Shown: positions 23,481 through 35,361, numbered from the stretch's first letter. The stretch: 64,000 nt of DNA from Flectonema sp. DT1601 (GCA_964019425.1 OZ025818.1:868001-932000), one strand, 5' to 3'. Made by a program: numbers and translations. Notes: a model not told the origin generated them from the letters alone.

Positions 23481-25932
23481 GCATGTGGTTTCTTCCCGGC
23501 ATCTTCGCTTCGGCGTAAAAAAAAAAAAAAAAAAAAAAAATTAGTATCAGTTTTATATTCAATTGTTCCTCTGTTCTGCCGAAATGCGCCAAAGTGGCAG
23601 AAGGGACGTAGCAGGGTAATCTTCACGTAGGTGAAAAGGATTTTTTTTTTTTTTTTTTTGTTTTGATTCTTAGAAATAAGAGGGACTGTTGCCTTGAACA
23701 AAAACCCCACCCGCCGGATTCCAAAATCGAGCAGTTTACCACAGGTAGAATTTCCCTAGTTATAGTATGTGAAAGATTAGTAAAGTGGAAAAAAAAAAAA
23801 TAAAAAAAAAAACAAACGATATTGTGTTTTATTCTTGTGAGGAAAAATCCAAAAAAGGAAATTTAGGATTTTTTCAAAAATCTCCAAAATTTCCAAGAGA
23901 ATTTTTCTTCACAAAGATGTTTTCGTTCTTATTACAGGGGGAGGTTTTCCTTTCCAAAAAAAAAAAAAAAAAAAAAAAACAGTCTTGTGAGAATAATAAT
24001 CCACAACTTCCAAAATTCAAGAGAAACATTCTTTTTATAGTACAAGGGACCTCACTCTACTTATTTTTTACAAACAGGGCAGTTTTTGCAAGCAGTCAAT
24101 AAGTAGAAGGAGTTTCTGCTCGTTAATTCTACATAGTTGACTTGGGAAACTGTTTCCTTTTTCTTGGACACAAAGAGGAAGGCTGTTTATCACCCGCTGT
24201 TGTTTTTGCACTTGGCGAATCCGCTAATCAGTGGCGTGCTGCCTTTCCTTTCATATTTTGTTATCGTCGTTTTTTTTCTTCTTTTTTCTCATTTTCTCAT
24301 TTTCTCATTTTCTCGTTTTATTTTTTCTATTCTTATGTGTGCCTTACAGGATCGGAATTGCTTGAGTAGAAAGGAATTTATTATTATTTTTTTTTTTTAA
24401 AAACAAAAAACAAAAAAAGCTGTCTAGTAGCAACACATTGTGAAAAGGAGTTGTTTTTTATACTCTCTCGTGTGTTTGCCTACAAAGAGAAAGGAAAAAA
24501 AAAAAAAAAAAATAAAATGAAATAAATACTGAATAACTTTAGCACGCATACATCTTGTAAAAAAAAAAAAAAAAAAAAACACTAAATTCTCACAACCTGG
24601 CTTTTATATTGGTCTTGTTTTTATCTTTTACCTTTCTGAATTTCTTTTTTTTCCTTTATTGTATTGTTTTTATTAACCAACTCCCTTCACACTTGTGATT
24701 GGTTGAGACGGGCGGCTTTTGCTCTTGCTCTCTGTTTTCTTTATTAGTTGGTTGGAACATTCCATCACAATTGTTGAGTTACTGATTCAGCAACTAAACT
24801 GCCTGTTGGGAATCTGCGCTAGGATTGTATCTCAAAAGACTTTCAGCGTAGATGCCTTTGGGGGCAAGCAACTATAATGAGGAAAAAACAATTTAAAAAA
24901 AAAAAAAAAAAAAAAATTATGGTAGGTCCGTTGATGGACCATTCTACTTTGTTTTCTTCTCTTGTTTATCTTTCTCTGTCTTGAGAAACGTTATGCATAT
25001 TGGAATGCCATGTCACCACCGTCGTTGGTTTTTTCCTCGCTTGTTACAGTAAGTGTGCTTCCTATTCTAGTTGGCTTTATTTATCTTTTTTTTTTTGTTA
25101 TTTTAATTCAAACAAAAAGCACAACGCAGATAAAAAAAAAAAAAAAAAATCAGATTTTTTTAAAAAACGATCAGAGTATTTTATCGGACAGCACGTGCGC
25201 AAAAAAAAAAAAAAAAAAGAAGCAACTAAGAAGAAAAAAAAAAAAAAAAATCGAGGGGATGATGTTGTTGTTGTTTTTTCACACACACACACACACGTAG
25301 CGTTATAATAACGTCTTTCCTCTTCCTGGGCTATTTTATTTAAATAATATTGTCACGGTGACTTTTTTTTTTTTTTTTTTCGTTTATACTCTCTGGAGTC
25401 TGCTTTTCTTTTTAAACTCCTCTTCCCAACAGGAAGCATGGGTTCATCGAACTTTAAAAAAAAAAAAAAAAAAAAAAATTCTAACAGCAACTTCTATAAA
25501 CTGTCCCCATAGGATGGCATCATTTCAAGATGTCACTGAAAATGAGTCCTCTGTTGTCTCCCTGTTCCTTCTTTTCCCTACACCTCCTTGTCAGAGAGGG
25601 TTGTTGTCTCCCTCTCTCTCAGCCCCCTCTTTCTTTTTTTGAGTTTGTGTCCGAAGTCAAACAGCCAATGCTTGTTGTTTCCAAACTGGACGACGTTATC
25701 GTGAAATAAAAAAAAAAAAAAAAATAAACATTCACTGTCACTGTGGATGCTCATATGGCATTTCAGCTGAGCTTTTCTCACAGCCTGATATATTGTGTTT
25801 ACAATATGTATCAACGGTAGAAATATTCTGCTGTTGGCCGCCTCTTCTTCAACTTTTTTCCCTCAATTGCCCTTTCTCATATATTTTCTTTCTGATGTGT
25901 GGGACAATTTGTGACTCTCAAAACTATCTATG

Positions 25933-25964
<32 letters not shown>

Positions 25965-26402
25965 TGTTTTGCTGCGAGCTGATTCGTCCTCGAGCTTGTG
26001 AAAACTGAGGGTGTTCTGGGAGTAAATTTATATATTTTTTTTTTTTTTTTTTGAATTTGTTTTTATTTTATTTTATTTTATTCTTTGGTTACGTCGACGG
26101 AGGGAGGGAAAAAAAAAAAAAATAAAGAAAACACGGTAGATCGACTTCTTGACTGAGACATTAGTCGAAATTGCATGACATGATACTTGTTTTTGACGGT
26201 ATCCTCAGCTGTGTTTTCTGTTCCTTTTCTCCGATCCATCCCCTTTGATAAATAGTGACTCTTGCTGCCCTCAATTTTTTGTTCCAAAAAAAAAAAAAAA
26301 AAAAAAAAAATAAAAAAATAAAAAAAAAATACCCATCTTCGAAGGTAAGCTCGAAGGCAATGAGTATTACAGGATTCATATAGACAGAACTTTTCCCGTA
26401 TA

Positions 26403-26440
<38 letters not shown>

Positions 26441-28570
26441 AACCAAAAAATTATTTTTTTTTTTTATTATTATTTCTCTCCGATCCCCTTTTTGTAGTCA
26501 CCATTTGCTTTACGGAAAGTGTTGAGGCTGTTCGCCCTTCCTGGCTGGTGTGAAAAAAAATTGCTATTGTTCTGTACACGGTATAGGACGATATTACTTT
26601 TGCCAAAGTCGTAGATCCCGAGTAGTGCAATAAAGTAGTCTTGTATGGTCATCACAAAGCTGCCTTTGGTTGATACTGTGATTTTTCTTCAGTAAAGATT
26701 TGTACTTTCCTGAAAAATGATAAAAAGAATAAAAAAAATTAAAACTCGGAATTCGTTTTCTCATTAGTATTAGTATACATAGTATACATATATAAAAACA
26801 AAAAAAAAAACAACAACAACAACAACAACAACAACTGCAGAGATAAATATGTATGTTGCCTAGTTGCTTCTCTTCAGAAGTATTTAATAAAGCTACTTCC
26901 GTGAAGGAGGTGTGTTTATTCTTTTGAACTTCTTGAATTCTGGTTGATTTGAAAAGTTAAAAGTACGATAGAGATATAAAGTCCCGGGATGAGGGAGAAA
27001 AAGGAGGCTATATGACGTGAGCTTGCTCCTTGTCAGTTTGTTGGCCTGTGTTCGAAGCGTAGCATGATTGCTGTAATCGCGTATCACGCGGTCGTTTGAC
27101 ACGCCGTTAGAGCTTGCTCTTTCTAAAGAAAAATAAAAGAGACGACGAAATGAGAAGGGAAAAAAAAAAAAAAAAAAAAACTTTTGTGAGGGAAACCTTT
27201 TTTTGTATAACTTTCCGCTTATCTCGTCTTTCCCCTGCCCCGGATCAATTTATTCCTTTTTTTCCTTCTTTTTTTTTTTTCCTTCGAATTATCCCCTAAA
27301 TATTTCTTTGTGTGTTGTGTTCAGCTGCGGAGGCATAATCACATATGTGTTGTTTTTTTTCTGTGGCGTGTTTTTTTTGAGGAGTTGAATGTTTTCGACC
27401 AGTGTACTTAATATTAAGGTGTTTGTACGAGATTTCTCGTTGAAGAAACATCTTGCTTCAAAAAAAAAAAAAAAAAAAAAAGAACCAAACCAAACCATAG
27501 CAAAAAACTAAAACCCTTTTTGAAACTTTAATGAACAAGAAAATCATTTTTTTTTTCCTTTTTTTTTTCTACTATACCCACCTGCATGCATTCTCAAGGC
27601 TAATGTCGATAGAGATTGCAAAGTAAGCATGCGAGCTTCTTGCGTTGTAAGAAGCGTATTGTTTCACTCGTGTGCCGGTGTTTTTTTTTTCTTCTTCTTC
27701 TGCTATTCTTATTATTTATTATTGTTCTCTACATTCCACCGTTCGTGAAGTCCAGGTGCAAAAACAAAGGGGAGACTTGGATAAATAAATCAAGGGTTAA
27801 CACGCAACAAATTAGACATGAATTCATTATAACTGGATTCTGTCCACACAAACAAAGGGGAGGGGAAAGGGGGGGGGAAGGAAATATAAAAAAAGAGAAA
27901 CCGAATATAACTGTTCACCTTCTCTTGTAAAAAGTTGTGGGAGCAAAGTCAGGTCCGTCTCAAATTTTTTGTGAGAACATAAAAAATGATGATTTTCCTA
28001 GTTTTGTTAGTCTTCCTACTTTCCCCCCCAAATTATTTTTGAATATTGGTACTTGCGGAGGGGAAAAAAACAACAGTTGAAAGCACGCTATATACGTGCT
28101 GCTGACTACCAACAATAGAAGGCGCTGTGGAATGTATTCTTTTGGATATCTGCCGTTAGGTTGGTCTTAGAACTTTCTGGATGTTCCAAAGCACGGTAAT
28201 TAATCTTATGTCTCTTTTTTTTTTTTTTTTTTTCCCCTTTCAAAATGTGTTTTTTTTTTATAGTTTTTTTTTTTTAAAAAATCCCCTCCCTTTCATCCCA
28301 ATTTTTTATTTTTCATCCCCAATCTCGTTCCCGTACCTTTGTCGATTCCAGAGAAATTCTTTTTTTAATTTATTTATTTATTTTTTTTTTTTTTACCTAC
28401 CGCTGTTTGGTTGTTGTATTTTATTGTACAAACCTTCTTTTGTACAGGTTGGTAAAAAAAAAAAAAAAATAACGTGCTAATACTCTGAACTCAGAGGTTG
28501 AGGGTTGAGAATGGCTGTGATGTTGGATGAGAATTTTACCGTATTTAACTTTTTTTTTAATATAAATAAA

Positions 28571-28592
28571 TTGTTTTTATACCCCCAAACAG
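28571..28592 (+). promoter_or_regulatory. Probable trans-splice acceptor of the AKTIP-like gene
   Basis: TTGTTTTTATACCCCCAAAC followed by AG ends at 28592, 9 nt before the ATG at 28602. An 8-T tract lies near 28550. Confidence 0.45.
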
Positions 28593-28601
28593 GACAATAA
28601 T

Positions 28602-29264
28602 ATGGTAACACGTCACTCGCTAACACCGTCCCTAAGGGCACAATTGTTGTGTAGAGAGTATGAATTAATTTCAGAAAGCCCTGTAAGTGGAATGTTCGTA
28701 CAGCCAACTGACAACGGAATGTATGAGTGGAGCGGTGTATTCTTCATGAGAAAACCTGACACGAATCCTTACAGCAGGGGTTGTTACAGATTTATAATAG
28801 AATTCCCAGAGCTTTATCCTTTTGACAAGCCAGTATGTAAATTTGTTACCACAGTTTACCATCCTGCTGTAAGCACTGACACTGGTAGAACCGACATGGG
28901 ACACACTTGGTTTACACAACTTCGTCCGTTTAAGGACAATATTGCGGCGAGTTTTTTACTTGAGATTAAGACTTTATTTTATGATCTTCATGTGGTGGAA
29001 AATCCACTGAATCCGGCAGCCAACATCTCTCCTTCATCTCAAGAATTCAGGGATAAGGCTGCGGCTTGTGCTCTGCGTTCTACTTCAACTGCATATCATC
29101 CGGCACGTGATTTTCCCAGAGCTATGCGATTTCTTGAGATACCTGCTGCAGCATCAGACACAATCGGAAACCTACTTGAAGACAAAGACGATGATGAAGA
29201 TATGTTAAAGTGGTTCCGAGCTTCGTACATTCCAATATGTGAAAAGATGGCTGGGCTTCAATAG
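28602..29264 (+). CDS. Inactive E2 (UEV) fold protein, AKTIP/FTS-like
   Basis: 220 aa with a ubiquitin-conjugating-enzyme fold over residues 10-150. The HPN-like motif is HPAV (87-90), and no cysteine follows it where E2 enzymes have the catalytic Cys (GRTDMGHTW is found instead), so it cannot carry ubiquitin. The combination YEWSGVFFMR, FPELYPF, VYHPAV and, especially, NPLNPAA (134-140) matches the FTS/AKTIP family, which joins Hook and FHIP to link early endosomes to dynein. FTS-like function is therefore inferred from family resemblance. The C-terminus is acidic (EDKDDDEDM). No intron. ALG5 follows after 386 nt on the same strand. Confidence 0.75.
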   Translation: MVTRHSLTPSLRAQLLCREYELISESPVSGMFVQPTDNGMYEWSGVFFMRKPDTNPYSRGCYRFIIEFPELYPFDKPVCKFVTTVYHPAVSTDTGRTDMGHTWFTQLRPFKDNIAASFLLEIKTLFYDLHVVENPLNPAANISPSSQEFRDKAAACALRSTSTAYHPARDFPRAMRFLEIPAAASDTIGNLLEDKDDDEDMLKWFRASYIPICEKMAGLQ

Positions 29265-29607
29265 AAGAAGTAGTTCTTTTTTCGGATAATTATGAATAGC
29301 AACACTGAATAGCAACACTGTGTTGCCAACTTCGGTTCTCTGCAGGCACAGACACACACGAGTGCATCCTTTCTTTGTGACATGAAGTTTTGCAGCGAAA
29401 AAAAAAACAGCCGTGAGTTTATCGTTGTTGAAAGTCAGTTGATCTTTGTTCTTAATGTTCCTTAACCTGATGGGTAGATATCGATTTTAAATTTAATAAT
29501 TAAAAAAAAAAAAAAAAATGAAATTTTGTTTTTTATGTTACGTTGCTTAACCAACTTACTTTGTGTTATTCGTTTTATGCTCAGAGGATTTGTGTAAGTT
29601 TTTTTAA

Positions 29608-29638
29608 TTTTTTTTTTTTTTTTAAATTACTTTTACAG
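29608..29638 (+). promoter_or_regulatory. Probable trans-splice acceptor of ALG5
   Basis: A 16-T run at 29608-29623 is followed by AAATTACTTTTACAG ending at 29638; the ATG at 29651 is 12 nt away. This is a classical tract-plus-AG arrangement and is clearly unlike the A-rich acceptors of the same gene's internal introns. Confidence 0.5.
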
Positions 29639-29650
29639 TCCCTCAGCAGC

Positions 29651-30871
29651 ATGAATTTAGCAGGCCGCTGGCCTCTGGCTGTGGGTGTTCTGGTTTTAGC
29701 TGCAGTTTATTATGTACTGTCTCTCTTGTTCGGTGGAACTTGCGCCGTGGCATTACTGACGATAGTGTTTTTTGCAGCCTCAGCAGTAGCCTTAAAAATT
29801 GGTTCTTCATACCAAAGTGAAGATTGGAAAATAAGAAGGGAAGCAATACGCATACGGACGGCTTCGAAAACCGATGCTCCGGTCTCGCAAAAAAGTAATA
29901 TAAAATACTCGGTGGTTGCTCCATGTTATAATGAAGAAGAGAGAATAGATAAGATGATAAAAGAGACAGCCGACTACTTTAAAAAATCAAAAGAAACATG
30001 GGAATTGGTATGTTTATACATGATTATTCTATTTTAAAACAACAGCAACATCAAACAAAAAAAAAAAAAAAAAAAAAAAAACAGATCATCGTAGACGATG
30101 GTAGCAAAGACAACAGCATCGCTCAATCGTTAAAAGTCGCGGCATCGATCGGAATTAGCGAACAACTATTCGTGGTACCGGTGCTTCCAAACAGAGGTAA
30201 GGGCTATGCAGTGAAACAAGGAGTTTTTGCATCAAGCGGGAAACTCATTTTGATGGCAGACGCTGATGCTGCGACTGACATCAACGATCTTCCTGAACTT
30301 GAAAAACGACTAACTCCAACTTGTAACATTATTTGTGGATCAAGAGCACACATGGAAGAATCGTCAAAGGCTGAGCGTTCTATCCCTCGATCGTGTTTGA
30401 TGCATATGTTTCATTTTTGTGTTGCTTTTACTTTCTGCATCACTCACAGACCAACTTCAGTAAGAGATACCCAATGTGGTTTTAAATTATTTACAAGAGA
30501 AGCTGCGTTGAGAACTTTCAGCAACATCCATCTTGAACGATGGGCATTTGATGTTGAGTTGGTATGTTGAGAACAGTGTGTAGTGTGCGCAAATAAAACC
30601 AAAAAAAAAACCAAAAATCACAGCTAGTAGTAGCAAGCATCCTGGGTATTGGGGTCGACGAGGTTCAAGTTCACTGGCAAGAAATCGACGGATCTAAGGT
30701 ATTTTATTCTCTTTTAGTTTAATAAAAATGCATAATAGCAAAAAAAAAAACAAAAAAACAAAACAGATGACCGTAAAGGGAATGGTCAGAATGGGAATGG
30801 AGCTCCTTCTCACTTGTATTTGCATGAATTTTTATAAATGGAAAGTTAAAGATGTCAAAGTAGTCGATTAG
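29651..30871 (+). CDS. ALG5: Dolichyl-phosphate beta-glucosyltransferase ALG5 (4 exons)
   Basis: Transfers glucose from UDP-Glc to dolichyl phosphate on the ER membrane, supplying the donor for the three glucoses of the N-glycan precursor. Exons: 29651-30007, 30085-30561, 30624-30698, 30767-30871, giving 337 aa, the usual length for ALG5. Visible parts are hydrophobic N-terminal segments (about 10-50), VVAPCYNEEERI (from 88), IIVDDGSKDNS (from 120), the DxD motif D178-A-D180, GSRAHM, and DTQCGFKLF (around 249), all typical of the GT2 ALG5 branch. Introns are 62-77 nt, start GTATGT or GTATTT, and end in A-rich sequence plus CAG. The modelled C-terminus VTVKG-like MTVKGMVRMG followed by a hydrophobic helix fits the family. 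The start follows the acceptor at 29638; an upstream in-frame extension is not needed. Confidence 0.93.
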
Positions 30872-31433
30872 CGTCACAAGAAGGCATTGTTTGGTCGATT
30901 CTAACTCCGACAATGAATGAATACGTACTCGCTGATTGAGTCTTCAGTGCTTTAGCGGAGTTTCATTCCATTTTTAAAAAAAAAAAAAAAAAACGAGAGA
31001 AAACGTGTCTGTTCTTGACATGAGAGAGAGTTTTAAAAAAAAAAAAAATATTGAGGAAAAAAGCAAGGAGGAAGGAAAAAAAAAAAAAAAAAAAAAAAAA
31101 AAACTTGAACAAGAAAAAAAGAAACAACAAAACGGAACTATCCTTTCACCATACCCAACAAAGGAGATCACCAATTTGAATGGTGTTCAAGAACAAGAAA
31201 ATTACCTTTACGAACATGGTGCAAACGTTTACCAGGCGCACCTCCGCGTGTTTCATTCCTCATTTTCGAAATGCCGCATTTCTGTATTACTTGTTTGTTG
31301 ACTTTTGTTTGATTTTAATTTTTTTTTATAAAAAAAAGAAAAATCAACAGCCGACCCATACAAACACATCCAGTCAACAAGTCACAACATAACAACGTCA
31401 CCTCCATTCACATTAATATACGACTTCTAATCA

Positions 31434-32388
31434 GGTATAACAAAAAATATAAAAAAATAATTTAAAAAAAATGGCACCACGAGGGGTTGCAACTGTAGTT
31501 GAATGTCTGATGTGTAGGAGTCACATGGCCTTAAAGATAACTGTGTTGGATCCGAATAGTTTTAAACCAATATTATCATCTGAAAATCCAGCTGAATTAC
31601 AATCTGATTGGTTGATTGAAATTCAAGAAAACATCACAAAACGAAAATACACTTCAGCAATATGTCCCTACTGTGTTGGTATCGGTCATGGTTTAAAATG
31701 GTCAGAATGGTTGGAATCAACTGAAGAAGCTTATCTTCAACTTGTCAAATTCGTTGAATTTGAAGAAGGAGAGGGTCCTCCTCTTTACATAAACGACGCA
31801 CCACAAACATCAAACAAACCAAAATGGAAAATATGCCAGGGAGTGGGTCCGCAGGTATTGGAACTGGACAGCTCACGAAGCAATAAGATATACAAAAAAA
31901 GCTACAGAGGATCTGGGCTTGATGGTCTATTCATAGACAGTGTTGAGATCCGCGTAATGTCTGGAGCCGATGTCTCTCTCCCGACGGCTTCTGAATTCCG
32001 CTTGCTCTGTTCTAATATACAAAAAGCATTGTGGAATCTACCTGTTGACAGAGTTGCTGATTTCTTATCTGTTTTAGACGGTTATTTTTCACCTTTTCTA
32101 TTGAATTTTGATGAAATAAAAGAAGCGATGACCACCTTACTAGATGATCCTTACCACGGAATAAGTCAATTCCTGAGTTCATACGAAGTCATAAAGCCAC
32201 CTGAAGTAGATATCGAAACAAAACCTTCAGCTAGTCGATCGAAGCCAACATGTCCACCACCTGCTATGCGCGAAAATAGATCTCACGGTGTGAAGAGAGA
32301 AACTCGAAGAAGGCTTGGCAATGACATGATGGCAGAATACGAAGATTACACCGCACTTAAAGGGGGTAAGAGAAAAGGAAAACGATAA
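31434..32388 (+). CDS. Unrecognised zinc-binding protein
   Basis: The coding frame is 31471-32388 (305 aa); the feature begins at the acceptor AG ending 31434, 36 nt upstream. The N-terminal 75 residues hold CLMC and CPYC pairs about 50 residues apart, likely one zinc site. The middle is mixed alpha/beta with SGLDGLFIDSVEIRVMSG and a helical DRVADFLSVLDGYF stretch. The last 50 residues are basic (RENRSHGVKRETRRR, ending KGGKRKGKR), suggesting nucleic-acid or ribosome contact. I do not recognise the family. Codon use and spacing match the neighbouring genes, and it sits between ALG5 and the cyclase-like gene on the same strand, so it is very likely a real gene. Confidence 0.75.
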
Positions 32389-32934
32389 TGGGAAAAAAAA
32401 AAAAAAACAAACAAACTTTTTTTTTGTTTTTTCGTGTAGGCAATCTTGCGCTCTGACCTTTTATTGTGATGGTGATCCAAGGAAGGAAAATAAAATCAAT
32501 AACAGTAAGCGTGTTAATTAACACTTTATTATATTTTTTTTTACTTTTGATGAAAAAAAAACTTCGTAAAAAGTTATCGCACCCCGTGATTTCCTTTTTT
32601 TTTTTTGTTATTGTGTTCAACAAGTGAAAATTGTTGGGGGAAAAAAAAAAAAAAAAAAAAATCATATTGTTAACCAACCTTGTTAAAGACCGCGGCTGAC
32701 TTGCAGAACTCAATGCTTTCCGTACACCTAACAGCAACCTTGCTATGACTTTTGCTTCCATTTTTGTATCTTGTTGGGGTCGTTTGATTTCTTTGTTCTT
32801 TACGTTTGAAAGGAACCTTTCATTTTATTTTTTTAGTACGTTCAGTGAACCTACCACAGGTGTTCCTCAGTAGCGTGTGCTACGATATTTAAATACACTA
32901 AAGTCTATCCCAAACTGGTGTATTTCTGAATAGG

Positions 32935-32981
32935 TTTTTTTTTTTATTTAACTTGAATATAAATTTTATTTTTGATTGCAG
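32935..32981 (+). promoter_or_regulatory. Probable trans-splice acceptor of the cyclase-like gene
   Basis: An 11-T run (32935-32945), then T-rich sequence, then TTGATTGCAG ending at 32981. The start codon at 33010 is 28 nt downstream, and a small upstream ORF sits between. Confidence 0.45.
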
Positions 32982-32988
32982 GTGGGGG

Positions 32989-33006
32989 ATGGATAAAAAG
33001 AAGTAA
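32989..33006 (+). promoter_or_regulatory. Five-codon upstream ORF before the cyclase-like gene
   Basis: ATG GAT AAA AAG AAG TAA encodes MDKKK and stops 3 nt before the main ATG at 33010. If the transcript begins at the acceptor ending 32981, ribosomes would meet this ORF first. Confidence 0.5.
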
Positions 33007-33009
33007 ATC

Positions 33010-35361
33010 ATGCTACGTAATACCATCATCCACATACTTAACGTAGCGTGCAATGATCAGGATTCAGAACACATTTCTCATCGAAAAAGAGTAATGATGG
33101 CCTCGACTATAGTAATCTCATTAGTGACAGGAGTAATCCTGCCATACTTCATTGCGAGGGGTGATATGGAGATGGCGATTCTTACAGGAGTCACGTTGGG
33201 AAAAAGTATACTTGTAGCAAGGCATTTAGCATGTAAAAAACACCTTCCTGAGCGTGTGTATGACGTGTTTGTGTTTTTATGTACGGCTATTGCTCTTATT
33301 GCTGATCAGAGGACACGGGGTGTGTATGATTTTTGGTTTTGTTCGATACTGTCGGTGGACTTAGCAGTTTTGGTTGGTTGCGGCTGTCGAGTTGTGAAGT
33401 TGGTTAGTTTCGTATCGATACTTTGGTTGATTGTGAAGATGATTGAAGAGGCGAGTGATGCTGTTGGATTTTATGAAAAGACGGATCCAGGAGTAGGATG
33501 GGAACCAGCTATTAAATTAATGCTCATAAGGATGTCAGTTTTTGTTGTAAACGCATTAGTTGTTTATGACTTCGCGAATAATCTGAGATCAAAAGAGAAG
33601 TCAATTATACGAATGACCGAAGTAACAGAACAGATTGTATCTTCTCTTGAAAGGTTTGAGATCGTCGTAGCCTATCGATTAGTTGCAATGGATTCATCTG
33701 AAGATGAGTTACCGTCTTCACTTAGAGATTCATTTTTAATTTTAATTAGAAATTTAGAATGCTATAGACCATACCTTCCTGATGTTCTTTTTAAAGGAAA
33801 GGAATTCGTCGCATCTCCAAAACGACGATCTTTAAAATTAAAATCATCTGACAGTACCGTTTCATCATTTCATCCAACGACGATGAACGCGTCAAGCGTT
33901 TCGGTTATAATTCCAAAATTGTCGGATTACCCGACCATGTCTTCTGTAGTTTTTAATCACGCAGTAAGTCAGGTCTCACTTATTATAGATTCGGCCTCAT
34001 CAAATTATTTCGGTAATGTAAATAAGACAATCGGAGACGTTGTAAACATTATTTTCGAAGATACTCAAAATGCTATTGCAGCCTGCTGTTCAATTCATTT
34101 ACGTTTGAACAATCTTGATTGGCCAGATTGTGTTATGTCACAACTAAAATCGAATAATATCTATAAAGGATTGCCAGTATCGATAGGAATGTCTATAGGC
34201 TTGATTTCTACTTCAAGAGACTGTTGTATTAACAGTTTAAGCTATTCTGGTACAGTAGTATCAGAGTCTCATCGAATAGCGAACATTATCCCAAAGGGTT
34301 CTTCAGCGATGATGACGTCACAAGCTGATGAATTGAGAGATGTCATAAAAGACATATTTTGGAAACCAGTTAGAGGAGATGACTATTTCTTATTCTTTCC
34401 AAAACAATTAGAGGAAAGACGGGAAACTGAATATCCTTCTTTGGGATTGGAATTGAACGGAAGCTCAATTTCATTTTGTGGATTTAATCCTATTCAACCT
34501 CCGCTGTTCCTTCAACCGAAACTCACTGAAAGTCAAGTTACAACTTCAGCAGTTAATATACTAGGAACTGAGCAGTGTCTAGCTTGTGATGAAGTTGAAT
34601 TCGTATATTCTCTCATCATAGCGTGTGCTGCAAGATCAGGAAGTGCTGTGGTAGCTGTGTCTGGATCGATTATAAACTGTACTTGGAACGCTTTTGATTC
34701 ACAGAAATCACACATCTCAGACTGTACTTGGTTTGTTGCACAACTATCACATATCGAATATAAAACATCATTTGATATTTCAGCGGGAGTTGCGACAGGT
34801 CGATGTCACTGTGGTATTGTTGGGTCTGCAACACACATGACATCAGCGGTGTTGGGTGGGACTGTGGAGCTTTCATCGGAACTTTGCATCGCTGCGAGGA
34901 GATTAAAAATAAAAGCGTTATTCGCATCAATTCCAGGTACCAGAAACATAAACCAAGATCCCTGTCTTTGCGGTATTCTCAGACCAGTTATTTCATGTGT
35001 TTTATCGAATTTTTCTTTTCTTGCATACGAACTAAGAATTGAAGTACTAAATATTGATCATTTTCTTAATCCGTCTTCAGTTGATGAAAGTTGGAGGTGG
35101 GAAGATGATTTCTTTGCGAACCTTTCACAACTACCACCGTCAGAACTCATCGCTTGTAGACATTCAAATTGTGATCCAGTCTTACGAAGAATAATTAATA
35201 ATTTGATTGAACACAAACACACTCCCATAATCATCAACACGATCCTATTCTCAATTACTGACAGCGTAGCCTCTCCACAGAGAGCGACTATCTGCGAGAG
35301 AGTTCAATTTGGAAAAGAGAGAACCAGCTTCCCCTCACTTCCAGATGGTGTGTTAGACTAA
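33010..35361 (+). CDS. Six-pass membrane protein with two degenerate cyclase homology domains
   Basis: 783 aa, no introns. About six hydrophobic segments lie within residues 27-190. A linker typical of protist membrane cyclase-like proteins follows (RNLECYRPYLPDVLF), then two class III nucleotidyl cyclase homology domains. Domain 1 keeps a GD turn (KTIGDVVNIIF) and IGMSIGLIS, but the first metal-binding Asp position in VSVIIPKLSDYP appears to be Lys. Domain 2 is recognised from SAGVATGRCHCGIVGS and LGGTVELSSEL, and lacks the GD turn (VSGSIINC). Catalysis therefore looks lost or strongly altered, suggesting a pseudocyclase or a sensor acting through dimerisation. Activity is inferred absent from alignment by eye only. 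A five-codon upstream ORF ends 3 nt before the start. Confidence 0.75.
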   Translation: MLRNTIIHILNVACNDQDSEHISHRKRVMMASTIVISLVTGVILPYFIARGDMEMAILTGVTLGKSILVARHLACKKHLPERVYDVFVFLCTAIALIADQRTRGVYDFWFCSILSVDLAVLVGCGCRVVKLVSFVSILWLIVKMIEEASDAVGFYEKTDPGVGWEPAIKLMLIRMSVFVVNALVVYDFANNLRSKEKSIIRMTEVTEQIVSSLERFEIVVAYRLVAMDSSEDELPSSLRDSFLILIRNLECYRPYLPDVLFKGKEFVASPKRRSLKLKSSDSTVSSFHPTTMNASSVSVIIPKLSDYPTMSSVVFNHAVSQVSLIIDSASSNYFGNVNKTIGDVVNIIFEDTQNAIAACCSIHLRLNNLDWPDCVMSQLKSNNIYKGLPVSIGMSIGLISTSRDCCINSLSYSGTVVSESHRIANIIPKGSSAMMTSQADELRDVIKDIFWKPVRGDDYFLFFPKQLEERRETEYPSLGLELNGSSISFCGFNPIQPPLFLQPKLTESQVTTSAVNILGTEQCLACDEVEFVYSLIIACAARSGSAVVAVSGSIINCTWNAFDSQKSHISDCTWFVAQLSHIEYKTSFDISAGVATGRCHCGIVGSATHMTSAVLGGTVELSSELCIAARRLKIKALFASIPGTRNINQDPCLCGILRPVISCVLSNFSFLAYELRIEVLNIDHFLNPSSVDESWRWEDDFFANLSQLPPSELIACRHSNCDPVLRRIINNLIEHKHTPIIINTILFSITDSVASPQRATICERVQFGKERTSFPSLPDGVLD

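Larger units (their letters stand above)
11770..28570. other. 16.8-kb gene desert, A/T homopolymers and repeats
   Basis: Open frames here are artefacts of A and T runs (poly-Lys, poly-Phe) with no domain-like sequence. What can be named: family-A repeat pieces (15980-16005, 17164-17219, 22001-22170, 22403-22430), an inverted-repeat element on the minus strand (21416-21522), a strong hairpin (18903-18954), head-to-head T/A runs (13979-14023, 14415-14455, 20883-20935), microsatellites (24286-24316, 25280-25296, 26811-26835) and a homopolymer-poor island at about 23015-23480 of unknown nature. No tRNA or rRNA was recognised. Confidence 0.65.

Noticed and set aside
32357-32761. Minus-strand frame with MEAKVIARLLLGVRKAL
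   Set aside because: Only about 33 residues are free of homopolymer coding, and it lies in a spacer between two + strand genes. No support beyond an ATG.
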